Source: Collinsella tanakaei
GTDB taxonomy: Bacteria > Actinomycetota > Coriobacteriia > Coriobacteriales > Coriobacteriaceae
DNA: 64,000 nt
Reading direction: 5' to 3'
Assembly (NCBI RefSeq): GCF_021531055.1
Contig: NZ_JADYTL010000001.1
Coordinates: 186,001-250,000 of the forward strand
In this document: positions 8,807 through 16,482 of the stretch, piece after piece
Numbering within the stretch: the first letter of the stretch is position 1
Layout of the letters: each line of letters opens with the position of its first letter
Made by a program: the position numbers and the translations under genes
The notes under the pieces: model-generated
What the model was told of the DNA's origin: nothing
Database searches by the model: none
What the model saw: the letters and a program-made list of their open reading frames with translations, nothing else

Positions 8807-9487
8807 ATGCAACAACCCATCATGATCTCACCGTCGATCCTGGCGGCCGACTTCCTCAACCTCGGTCGTGATATCGATGCCGTCTCCAACGCCGACTACA
8901 TCCATGTCGACGTCATGGATGGCCATTTCGTGCCGAATCTTTCCTATGGAACGACGATCGTCGAGGCGGCGAAACGTGCCACGCGCATCCCGTTGGACGT
9001 CCACATGATGGTCAGCAATCCCGATGAAACCGTCGACTGGTACGTCGATGCCGGTGCCGATCTCATCTCAGTCCATGTCGAAGCGGCTCGCGACCTGCCC
9101 GCCATCGTCACGCATCTGCATGAGCGCGGGGTCAAGGCGGGTGTCGTCATCAACCCTGCAACACCGGTCGAGGTTCTCGAAGATGTGATCGAGCTCGTCG
9201 ACCTCGTCCTCGTGATGAGCGTCAATCCTGGATTCGGAGGTCAGGGGTTCATCGAGGGGACCTACGACAAGGTCCGAGCTCTTTCGGCGATATGCTCCCG
9301 CCGCGAGGTCGGTCCGATCATCGAGGTCGATGGTGGCGTAAGCCTTTCCAATGCCCGCGCGCTGGCCGCGGCGGGCGCTCAGATGCTCGTCGCCGGCTCC
9401 GCGGTCTTCAAGAGCCCGGATCCCGCCTCCATCGTCCGTGAGATGCGCGAGCTCGCCTCGCTGGGCCTCGAGTGCAAGAAGGCGTAA
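8807..9487 (+). CDS. rpe: Ribulose-phosphate 3-epimerase
   Basis: Interconverts ribulose-5-phosphate and xylulose-5-phosphate in the pentose phosphate pathway; a TIM barrel with a metal site. ISPSILAADF, HVDVMDGHFVPN and MSVNPGFGGQ are diagnostic. The ATG at 8807 follows AAGGAAGG at 8791; the open frame further upstream runs inside gpsA and is not coding. 226 residues, normal. The next gene starts within or just after its end. Confidence 0.95.
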   Translation: MQQPIMISPSILAADFLNLGRDIDAVSNADYIHVDVMDGHFVPNLSYGTTIVEAAKRATRIPLDVHMMVSNPDETVDWYVDAGADLISVHVEAARDLPAIVTHLHERGVKAGVVINPATPVEVLEDVIELVDLVLVMSVNPGFGGQGFIEGTYDKVRALSAICSRREVGPIIEVDGGVSLSNARALAAAGAQMLVAGSAVFKSPDPASIVREMRELASLGLECKKA

Positions 9488-9492
9488 CCGAC

Positions 9493-10674
9493 GTGACCTC
9501 GACGACAGCACCTGCGCAGCGCGCGTATGTCAATCTCGACTACGCCGCATCCACACCCATGCGCCCCGAAGCCCTGCGGGCACAAGAGGCCTACGATGCC
9601 TCGGACATCGCCGGCGCGAATCCGAACTCGCTGCACAGCCTCGGACGCAAGGCGAACGTCGAACTCGAGCGGGCCCGTCGCGACGTGGCGCGGTCCCTCG
9701 GTCGATCGGTTCGCGCGAACGAGATCGTGTTCACCGGGGGAGGCACCGAGGCGAACCTGCTCGCCTTGCTCGGCATCGCACAGGGCGTCCGTCGGCGTGA
9801 TCGCACACGCACGCGCATCATCGTCAGCGCCATAGAGCACGATTCCATGCTCGACAATCTCCCTCGTCTCCATGAACTCGGGTTCGAGACGACCGTCCTC
9901 AAGCCGAGCCGCACGGGCATCGTCGAGCCGCATGTGCTCGCCGATGCCATCGACACCGATGTCGCACTCGTCTCCATCATGATCGCCAACAACGAGACCG
10001 GGGTCGTACAGCCGATCGATGAGCTTGCGCGCGTCGCCCACGGTGCCGGTGCCCTCATGCATACCGATGCCATCCAGGGCTATCTGCATATTCCGGTCGA
10101 TGTCGAACGGCTCGGCGTCGACGCGCTCTCGCTTGCCGGACATAAGGTGGGAGCCCCTGTCGGTGTGGGTGCGCTCTACCTTCGTGCGCGCACGCCGTTT
10201 TCGCCTCTCGGATTCGGTGGAGGACAGGAATCCGGACGCCGCCCGGGAACGCAGGATCTTCGTGCCATCGTGGCGCTTGCCGCCGTCGCGCGCGAGCTTT
10301 CCGGGAAGGTGGCGGCCCATCGCGAGCGCATCCGTTCGCTTGCGGACCGTCTGTACGAACGGCTCTGCTCGCATCCGCACATCCAAGCGACGATGGGGGA
10401 TTGGTCGTCGGTCGACCGTCTGCCGGGCATCGTCTCCATCATGGTATCCGGCCATGAGTCAGAGGAGCTTATCCTGAAGCTCGACGCCGCCGGATTCGAG
10501 GTCTCCGCCGCCTCGGCGTGCTCGAGCGGAAGTCTCGATGCCAGCCACGTGTTGCTCGCCATGGGGATCCCGCGCGATCTTGCCCTCGGTTCCCTGCGCA
10601 TTTCCTTCGATGACCGGGTTGATCCTGCCGACCTCGATACGTTCGCCCGCGTCTTGCTCGATATCGTGGAGTGA
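9493..10674 (+). CDS. Cysteine desulfurase (NifS/IscS-like, PLP-dependent)
   Basis: Removes sulfur from cysteine as a protein-bound persulfide, for Fe-S clusters or tRNA thiolation. Visible features: VNLDYAASTP at the N-terminus, TGGGTEANL, the pyridoxal phosphate lysine in SLAGHKVGAP, FGGGQESGRRPGT, and the catalytic Cys in SASACSSGSLDAS. The likely start is GTG 9493, with AGAAGG about 9 nt before; a GTG at 9472 inside the rpe end is the alternative. No IscU- or MnmA-like gene is adjacent, so the sulfur acceptor is unknown. Many radical SAM and Fe-S proteins in this window would need such an enzyme. Confidence 0.9.
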   Translation: MTSTTAPAQRAYVNLDYAASTPMRPEALRAQEAYDASDIAGANPNSLHSLGRKANVELERARRDVARSLGRSVRANEIVFTGGGTEANLLALLGIAQGVRRRDRTRTRIIVSAIEHDSMLDNLPRLHELGFETTVLKPSRTGIVEPHVLADAIDTDVALVSIMIANNETGVVQPIDELARVAHGAGALMHTDAIQGYLHIPVDVERLGVDALSLAGHKVGAPVGVGALYLRARTPFSPLGFGGGQESGRRPGTQDLRAIVALAAVARELSGKVAAHRERIRSLADRLYERLCSHPHIQATMGDWSSVDRLPGIVSIMVSGHESEELILKLDAAGFEVSAASACSSGSLDASHVLLAMGIPRDLALGSLRISFDDRVDPADLDTFARVLLDIVE

Positions 10675-10680
10675 TGCATC

Positions 10681-11487
10681 GTGCGCGTTTCCGACCTCAA
10701 CGAGTATCTCTTGGGACGATTTCCCGCCGATCATGCCGAGCCATGGGACCATATCGGCCTTGCCTGCGGCGTCCCTTGCGATCCCGTCGATCGCGTGGCG
10801 GTCGCACTCGATGCCTCGGACGCCTCCATCAAGGCGGCGGCAAAGCTCGGTGCGAACGTTCTTGTCACCCATCATCCCGTCTACATCAAGGCGCCTGACG
10901 CCTTCGTATCCGACGGTACCTCGTATCCGTCGTCCTCCTTCGCGATCTTCCATGCGATCGAGCGAGGTATGAGCGTTCTTTCCTACCACACGAACCTCGA
11001 TCGCTCACATGAGGCGCGTCGGGTTCTCGCCGACAAGCTCGGCCTTAGACCCGTATCGTCGCTGGAGTTCCCCGATGATCCCGAACGGTGCGGCCTCGGT
11101 TCCGTCTGCGAAGGCGAACCCGTGTCGCTCGACGAACTCGTCACGCGCTGCGCTTTGGCGTTTCATACTGATCCTCGCGTCTGGGGCGATCCGAATCGCC
11201 GCATCGAACGCATCGCGATACTCGGTGGCTCACTCGGGGACTTCGGTGAAGCGGCTCTTCGCTGTGGCGCCGACGTCATCGTGACCGGCGAGGCCGGTTA
11301 TCACGTCGCCCAGGATCTGCATGCCCGGGGATGCGACGTCATACTCCTCGGACACGATCGGTCCGAAGAGCCGTTTACTGCCATCCTTATGGATGCCGTG
11401 CATTGTGCCGGTATCCATAAGGACCGAATCTGTAGAATAGGTCCCTCGAGACAGTGGTGGACCCGAACCGAACAGGAGCAATTATGA
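10681..11487 (+). CDS. Nif3-like dinuclear metal centre protein (GTP cyclohydrolase 1 type 2 family)
   Basis: Widely conserved family of hexameric proteins with a two-metal site; the cellular role is unproven. The 268-residue protein is the short form without the PII-like insert. Signatures are EPWDHIGLACG, VTHHPVYIK (metal ligands) and SYHTNLDRS. The GTG at 10681 is 6 nt after the previous gene and starts RVSDLNEYL, typical of the family. Its stop overlaps the next start (ATGA), which matches the frequent pairing of Nif3 with a C4 zinc-ribbon coiled-coil protein. Confidence 0.9.
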   Translation: MRVSDLNEYLLGRFPADHAEPWDHIGLACGVPCDPVDRVAVALDASDASIKAAAKLGANVLVTHHPVYIKAPDAFVSDGTSYPSSSFAIFHAIERGMSVLSYHTNLDRSHEARRVLADKLGLRPVSSLEFPDDPERCGLGSVCEGEPVSLDELVTRCALAFHTDPRVWGDPNRRIERIAILGGSLGDFGEAALRCGADVIVTGEAGYHVAQDLHARGCDVILLGHDRSEEPFTAILMDAVHCAGIHKDRICRIGPSRQWWTRTEQEQL

Positions 11488-12197
11488 GCACGGGAACCTC
11501 TCTTCTTGCGCTTCAGGATATCGATCTCGCTCTCGCCCGCGATCGCGCGGAGCTCGCCGCGATGCCCGAGATCGCCGAGCTCGCCAAGAAGCGTCGTGCG
11601 TATCAGAAGCTCAAGTCGGATGCCACGAAGCTCTATGCGCAGCGCAAGGACCTCGAAACCTATCTATCCGAGCTTGATCAGGCCGAATCCGACGCGAATG
11701 AGGATATCGCCATCGCGCAGCGCCATACCGACACCTCCGATTACCGCGGTGTCCAGCAACTCGAACAGGAGCTCTCGCGCTTGGCCAAGCTGCTTGACAA
11801 GATCGCATACGATCGGGCGGAGTATACCAAGCAGCTCGAGGAGATCGACTCCAAGCAGGCCTACCTCGACGACTACATCACCAAGTTCGAATCCGCGGTC
11901 ATCGCCGATACGAAGGCGGCGCGCGCCAAGGCATCCGATATCCAACAGCGTATCGACGCCGGGTCTGCGAAGCGGGCGTCCATCTATGATGCGCTATCCG
12001 ACGATGCCAAGGCACGCTACGATGCGGCGTCTCAGCGCTTCAACGGCCTTGCAGTGGAGCGTCTCGTCGGGAACGTCCCAAGCGTCTGCCGCACCGCTCT
12101 CCAGGAATCCTCCATGTCCGATCTGGCCCATGCGGCAGATATCTGCGAATGCCCGTATTGCCACCGCATTCTCGTGATCGAGCAGGAGGAGTCCTGA
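11484..12197 (+). CDS. Coiled-coil protein with C-terminal zinc-ribbon-like segment (CT398/DUF family)
   Basis: 237 residues: a long charged antiparallel coiled coil (about residues 10-175), then a C-terminal segment that in the family is a C4 zinc ribbon. The family usually has CXXC twice. Here the first pair is reduced to one Cys (SVCRTAL), while the second knuckle carries an extra Cys (ICECPYCHRIL), so the metal site may be rearranged. ATG 11484 overlaps the Nif3-like stop. The pairing with Nif3 is conserved in many bacteria, but the function is unknown. Confidence 0.85.
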   Translation: MSTGTSLLALQDIDLALARDRAELAAMPEIAELAKKRRAYQKLKSDATKLYAQRKDLETYLSELDQAESDANEDIAIAQRHTDTSDYRGVQQLEQELSRLAKLLDKIAYDRAEYTKQLEEIDSKQAYLDDYITKFESAVIADTKAARAKASDIQQRIDAGSAKRASIYDALSDDAKARYDAASQRFNGLAVERLVGNVPSVCRTALQESSMSDLAHAADICECPYCHRILVIEQEES

Positions 12198-13402
12198 TGT
12201 CCGCATCCGATCGTCAACGCCGGGCGCTCGTCTGCGTCACCGGCTGTATCGCCGCCTATAAGGCCTGTGAGATCGTCAGGCTCCTGCAAAAGCAGGATAT
12301 CGACGTCACGGTCTGCATGAGCGAACACGCGACGCGGTTCGTCGGTCCTACGACGTTTCGCGCGCTCACGCACCATAAGGTCGCCGTCTGTCTGTTCGAC
12401 GATCCCGAAGATCCCATCCATCACATCTCGCTTGCCCAGTGGGCAGACATCGTCATCGTGGCGCCTGCGACCGCGAACATCATCGCCAAGATGACCCATG
12501 GTATCGCCGACGACCTGATGTCGACGACGCTGCTGGCCACGCGCGCGCCGATCCTGGTCGCTCCGGCGATGAACGCCGGGATGTGGGAGGCTGCTGCGAC
12601 CCAGGAGAACATCGACACGCTTGCCCGCCGCGGCGTCCATATCGTACAGCCCGATTCGGGCTACCTTGCCTGCGGTGAGATTGCCTCCGGTCGCCTGCCT
12701 GAGCCCGCCGATATCGTCGACCGCGCCCTTGCGGTCCTCGGCTCCGGCGGTCCGTTGCAAGGGGAGCGCGTGCTGATCACCGCCGGCGGCACTCATGAGC
12801 CGATCGATCCCGTCCGTTTTATCGGCAACCGCTCCTCGGGAAAGATGGGTGTGGCGCTCGCTTATGCCGCCCAGGCGCTCGGCGCACAGGTGACCCTTGT
12901 GCTCGGACCCCATTCGGTCCGTGTTCCCGCGTCCATCACGTGCATCACCGCGGAAACCGCGTCCCAGATGCTCGACGCCGCACGTGCGGCGTTCGATGAG
13001 TGCTCGATCGCGGTGTGCGCCGCCGCCGTCGCCGACTATACGCCGTGCAGCCCGGCTGACCATAAGCTCAAAAAGGATGTCGAGCGTCTCGATCGCATCG
13101 AGCTCGAGGAGACGACCGACATTCTCGCCGATCTCTCGTCGCGCAAAGGCGACAGAACCGTCATCGGATTCGCCGCGGAAACCTCGGATGTCGTCTTGTA
13201 CGCGACACGCAAGCTTGCCACCAAGGGTTGCGATGCTATCGTCGCGAACGATGTCTCCCGTGACGATTCCGGTTTCGGAGCCGATACCGACCAGGCATGG
13301 TGGATCGATGCCACCGGGGCACAGGAGCTGCCCTGTATGGATAAATCCGATCTGGCGCGCGTCATCTTCGAGCGTGCCCTTGCGCTGCGGCCGGAAGGGT
13401 AA
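12197..13402 (+). CDS. coaBC: Bifunctional phosphopantothenoylcysteine decarboxylase / phosphopantothenate-cysteine ligase
   Basis: Two consecutive steps of coenzyme A synthesis. The CoaC half (residues ~1-185) binds FMN: VTGCIAAYKA, APATANIIAKM, PAMNAGMW and the active-site Cys in GYLACGEIASGR. The CoaB half starts with LITAGGTHEPIDPVRFIGN and contains SSGKMG. Length (401) is normal. ATG 12197 overlaps the previous stop (TGATG) and has GGAGG upstream; the open frame extends further but inside the preceding gene. This ends the 15-gene run that starts left of the window. Confidence 0.96.
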   Translation: MSASDRQRRALVCVTGCIAAYKACEIVRLLQKQDIDVTVCMSEHATRFVGPTTFRALTHHKVAVCLFDDPEDPIHHISLAQWADIVIVAPATANIIAKMTHGIADDLMSTTLLATRAPILVAPAMNAGMWEAAATQENIDTLARRGVHIVQPDSGYLACGEIASGRLPEPADIVDRALAVLGSGGPLQGERVLITAGGTHEPIDPVRFIGNRSSGKMGVALAYAAQALGAQVTLVLGPHSVRVPASITCITAETASQMLDAARAAFDECSIAVCAAAVADYTPCSPADHKLKKDVERLDRIELEETTDILADLSSRKGDRTVIGFAAETSDVVLYATRKLATKGCDAIVANDVSRDDSGFGADTDQAWWIDATGAQELPCMDKSDLARVIFERALALRPEG

Positions 13403-13460
13403 CGATCGCGTTTACTCTTGTACGAAGATGGAGGCGTTGCGAAAAAGTTTACATTGACGC

Positions 13461-13489
13461 TTGCATCGAGGGCGAGAGTTGAGTAAAGT
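13461..13489 (+). promoter_or_regulatory. Candidate sigma70 promoter for tRNA-Pro
   Basis: TTGCAT at 13461-13466 and TAAAGT at 13484-13489 with a 17-nt spacer. Transcription would start near 13496, about 27 nt before the mature tRNA. A TTGACG at 13454 has no -10 at a proper distance. This fits an independent promoter in the 120-nt gap after coaBC. Confidence 0.6.
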
Positions 13490-13522
13490 ATCCCTTGCTG
13501 TCAGCGAGACAGCGCATTGCTT

Positions 13523-13599
<77 letters not shown>

Positions 13600-13609
13600 G
13601 AAGCTTCAG

Positions 13610-13634
13610 GGGCAGTCGTTCGACTGCCCTTTTT
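13610..13634 (+). terminator. Rho-independent terminator after tRNA-Pro
   Basis: Stem GGGCAGTC (13610-13617) and GACTGCCC (13622-13629) with the tight loop GTTC, followed directly by TTTTT. This is a classic intrinsic terminator for the tRNA transcript. Confidence 0.85.
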
Positions 13635-13707
13635 GCTATGAAGGGATACTCCGGTCGTGTCGGGGTATCATTTGAGAAACTGTTCTCGACGGTCACGGGG
13701 GAGTGAC

Positions 13708-14463
13708 GTGAGCCTTAAGAAGAAGATCAAAAAAGAGTTGATCGGCACGTCCGACTACCCCTCGAACAAAATCTTCACCATCTCGAATTTCATCACGTTC
13801 GTCCGTCTCATCCTGACCTTCGTCTTCCTGTATCTGTTCATCAACAACGAGAACCGCTATATCGCGCTGGTCGTCTACGCCATCGCCGCCTCGACCGATT
13901 GGCTCGACGGACAGATCGCGCGCATGACCCGCACGGTCAGCTGGCTCGGCAAGCTCATGGATCCCATCGTGGACCGAGCACTGCTGTTCACCGGTGTCCT
14001 CGGACTCGTCGGTAGGGGAGAGCTCCCCATCTGGGTGTGCATCCTGATCATCGGTCGAGATGTCTACCTTGCCGCTGGCAATTTCATCGTGCGTCGGTTC
14101 CATCGTCGCCCCATCGACGTCGTCTACACCGGCAAGATCGCGACGGCGTTGCTCATGTCCGGCTTCTCGCTCATGCTGCTCGGCCTCCCGATCATCGATG
14201 GGCCTCAGCTCGTCTCGGCCTCAAACGTTTGGCTACCCGGCCTCGACGGCAGCCCCGTGCCGCTCGGTATCTTCTTCGTATACCTCGGCGTGGTGTTCTC
14301 CATGATCACCGCCGTCGTCTACACGGTAAAGGGCTCGCTCGCCATCAAACGCGCACGTCAGCATCCCGAGGAGGAGGACGTCGACTTTTTGAATCCCGAG
14401 ATCGACGATACCGACGAAGCCGCAAGCGTCACCGCCGCGAATGGACAAGCTGGGGTAGAATAA
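13708..14463 (+). CDS. CDP-alcohol phosphatidyltransferase family protein (PgsA-like)
   Basis: Membrane enzyme that moves a phosphatidyl group from a CDP-lipid to an alcohol. The signature is DWLDGQIAR, then GKLMDPIVD (D-X2-DG-X2-AR ... G-X3-D-X3-D), at about residues 70-95. Several hydrophobic segments follow, then an acidic cytoplasmic tail. GTG 13708 with GGGGGAG upstream gives 251 residues. It is one of two such enzymes here (the other at 35.0-35.7 kb beside recA); the acceptor, glycerol-3-phosphate, phosphatidylglycerol or inositol phosphate, cannot be read from sequence. It leads a group with the FHA and MerR genes. Confidence 0.85.
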   Translation: MSLKKKIKKELIGTSDYPSNKIFTISNFITFVRLILTFVFLYLFINNENRYIALVVYAIAASTDWLDGQIARMTRTVSWLGKLMDPIVDRALLFTGVLGLVGRGELPIWVCILIIGRDVYLAAGNFIVRRFHRRPIDVVYTGKIATALLMSGFSLMLLGLPIIDGPQLVSASNVWLPGLDGSPVPLGIFFVYLGVVFSMITAVVYTVKGSLAIKRARQHPEEEDVDFLNPEIDDTDEAASVTAANGQAGVE

Positions 14464-14508
14464 CAAGAACGCCCACGAGCATTCGCCTACACGATACGGA
14501 GTTTCACT

Positions 14509-14943
14509 ATGGCCGATAACCTGTACACTCAAAACGGACTCGATCACGTCAGCGATTCGACCTGTGTGTTCCGCATGCCCGTCGACGATGCGACCGTGCC
14601 CGATCTTATGAAGAGCGTGTCCAACACCATCCCGGTCCTCACCATCATCAAGGGTCCGCAGACCGGCAACACGTTCGAGCTCGAGGGTTCCGAGACCACC
14701 GTCGGTCGCGACCCCTCCAATGGCATCTTCCTGAATGACATGACCGTTTCCCGTGCCCACGCGAAGATCATCCGCAACGCCGCCGGCACCCTCATCGAGG
14801 ACCTCGGTTCGCTGAACGGCACGTGGGTCGACGGCGCTATCGTCAATTCCGCTCCGCTCCACGACGGTTCCTCCATCCAGATCGGCACGTTCACGCTGAT
14901 CTACCACGAAAGCCGTTCGGAGCGCATCGAAACCGGTGAATAA
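14509..14943 (+). CDS. FHA-domain protein, GarA-like
   Basis: Small phosphothreonine-binding protein. The FHA domain covers residues ~42-133, with the binding residues G66-R67, S81-R82-X-H84 and N103-G104 (TVGRDPSN, TVSRAHAK, SLNGTW). Its position directly before a FtsR-type MerR gene matches garA-ftsR of mycobacteria and corynebacteria. In those organisms GarA controls 2-oxoglutarate metabolism after phosphorylation by Ser/Thr kinases. The N-terminal ETTS-type phosphorylation motif is not visible in residues 1-40, so regulation may differ. ACGGAG precedes the ATG. Confidence 0.88.
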   Translation: MADNLYTQNGLDHVSDSTCVFRMPVDDATVPDLMKSVSNTIPVLTIIKGPQTGNTFELEGSETTVGRDPSNGIFLNDMTVSRAHAKIIRNAAGTLIEDLGSLNGTWVDGAIVNSAPLHDGSSIQIGTFTLIYHESRSERIETGE

Positions 14944-14945
14944 CG

Positions 14946-15797
14946 GTGGCTGAGCGCAGTTATCTGAGCATTGGACAGGTCGTCAACTACCTTCGTGGGG
15001 CCTATCCCGACCTCTCGAACTCCAAGATCCGTTTTCTGGAGGACGAGGGGCTCATCACGCCGCATCGTACGCCCAAGGGGTACCGTCAATATTCCAAAGA
15101 GGATGTCGATCGTCTCGAGGTCATCCTGCATCTGCAAAAGACCCGTTATATGCCCCTAAACGTTATCAAGCAGAAGCTCGATAACGCTACCGACCTTTCC
15201 ACCCTCGCATTCGAGGTCGGCCTGCTGTCCGATCTTCCCATGAAGGCGGAGCCCCGCGAGTCCCAGCAGAAGCTTCATCCCATCGAGGATGTTCCCGATT
15301 TGCTGGGTGTCGAGATCTCGTTCATCCGCGCACTTGCCGATAACGATTTGATCCGCATCATCCGCAGCCCGCAGAATCGCGAGCTTGTCGATGGCCGTGA
15401 CTTCGAGATCATCCGGCTGTGCTCCGAGCTCAATCGCTTCCATATCGAACCGCGCAATCTTCGCCAGTACGTCACCTCGGCGAACCGTGAATCCCCGATG
15501 TTCGAGCAGGTCCTCATCAGCATGCTCGGCATGGACGATTCAGACGACGAACGCAACATGAAGCTGGAGCGTGCCTTCAAGAAGCTGCACGACCTGACCG
15601 ACGGTGTCCATACGGCACTGCTCAAGAATCGCGTCTTCGAATCCCTGAACGCCGTCGTCTCCGATGCCGACCTCGATAGCGTGGACGATGAGATCACACG
15701 CTCGCACGCATCCAAGAAGGCCCAGCAAAGCGATGGCACCGCATCGAACGATACGCGTCGTCCTTCCTCTGGCTCGCGGCGCCGTACATCTCGTTAG
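14946..15797 (+). CDS. MerR-family transcriptional regulator, FtsR-like
   Basis: N-terminal MerR-type winged helix (YLSIGQVVNYL ... FLEDEGLITPHRTPKGYRQY), then a ~170-residue region without the cysteines of metal-sensing MerR proteins, and a low-complexity Ser/Arg tail. It begins with GTG 2 nt after the FHA gene. The same pair occurs in Actinobacteria, where FtsR has been described as an activator of ftsZ; that role is inference here. No target operator was identified in the window. 283 residues. Confidence 0.85.
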   Translation: MAERSYLSIGQVVNYLRGAYPDLSNSKIRFLEDEGLITPHRTPKGYRQYSKEDVDRLEVILHLQKTRYMPLNVIKQKLDNATDLSTLAFEVGLLSDLPMKAEPRESQQKLHPIEDVPDLLGVEISFIRALADNDLIRIIRSPQNRELVDGRDFEIIRLCSELNRFHIEPRNLRQYVTSANRESPMFEQVLISMLGMDDSDDERNMKLERAFKKLHDLTDGVHTALLKNRVFESLNAVVSDADLDSVDDEITRSHASKKAQQSDGTASNDTRRPSSGSRRRTSR

Positions 15798-15807
15798 GAG
15801 TAAGAGC

Positions 15808-16341
15808 ATGGAGCTTCAGGAGCTTTCGTCCCTCGTCATCGATATTCCCGACTATCCTGAGCCCGGGGTCGTGTTCAAGGACATCACGCCGTTGTTCACC
15901 GACAGCCACGCGCTCGCGAGCGTTATCGATGCCTTGGCCGATCACTTCAAGGATGCCGGCATCACGAAGGTAATCGCTCCTGAGGCCCGCGGTTTTCTTG
16001 TCGGTGCGCCCGTCGCGTACAAACTCGGTGCCGGATTCGTTCCCGCCCGCAAACCAGGTAAACTCCCGCGCGAGACGATCTCCGCGTCATACGAACTTGA
16101 ATACGGCACCGACTCCATCGAGATCCATCGCGATGCGCTGACCGCCGATGATCGCGTGATCATCCTGGACGACCTGATCGCCACCGGCGGTACCGCGAAA
16201 GCCGTCGCCTCACTTGTGGACCGACAGGGTGCCGAGCTTGTCGGTTACGGCTGTATCCTCGAGCTTTCGTTCTTGCATCCGAGATACGTCCTTGCGCGCG
16301 AAGGCGACATCGACGTGTATTCGCTCCTCGTCGTCGAATAG
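15808..16341 (+). CDS. apt: Adenine phosphoribosyltransferase
   Basis: Salvages adenine to AMP using PRPP. The PRPP loop VIILDDLIATGGTAKA, the RKPGKLP segment and the N-terminal IPDYPEPGVVFKDITPL are diagnostic. ATG 15808 follows TAGGAG that overlaps the stop of the MerR gene, so it is probably co-transcribed. 177 residues, normal. A purine permease of the AzgA type near 47-48 kb could supply its substrate. Confidence 0.96.
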   Translation: MELQELSSLVIDIPDYPEPGVVFKDITPLFTDSHALASVIDALADHFKDAGITKVIAPEARGFLVGAPVAYKLGAGFVPARKPGKLPRETISASYELEYGTDSIEIHRDALTADDRVIILDDLIATGGTAKAVASLVDRQGAELVGYGCILELSFLHPRYVLAREGDIDVYSLLVVE

Positions 16342-16414
16342 ATCCGCACCACACGACATACGTGGCGCCTTTTATCGCGTCGTTCGTCCTTCTGCCTATG
16401 TTTATGAATGAAAC

Positions 16415-16444
16415 TTGGTTCATTCTGCATAACTCGGGTATCCT
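16415..16444 (+). promoter_or_regulatory. Candidate promoter for pepV
   Basis: TTGGTT at 16415-16420 and TATCCT at 16439-16444 with an 18-nt spacer, about 38 nt upstream of the start codon in the 141-nt gap after apt. Both boxes are imperfect. An imperfect hairpin after apt (near 16345-16368) ends in CTTTTA and could be its terminator. Confidence 0.4.
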
Positions 16445-16482
16445 GTCAGTGTGATGTCGCGTTTCTGACAGAAAGGATCATC

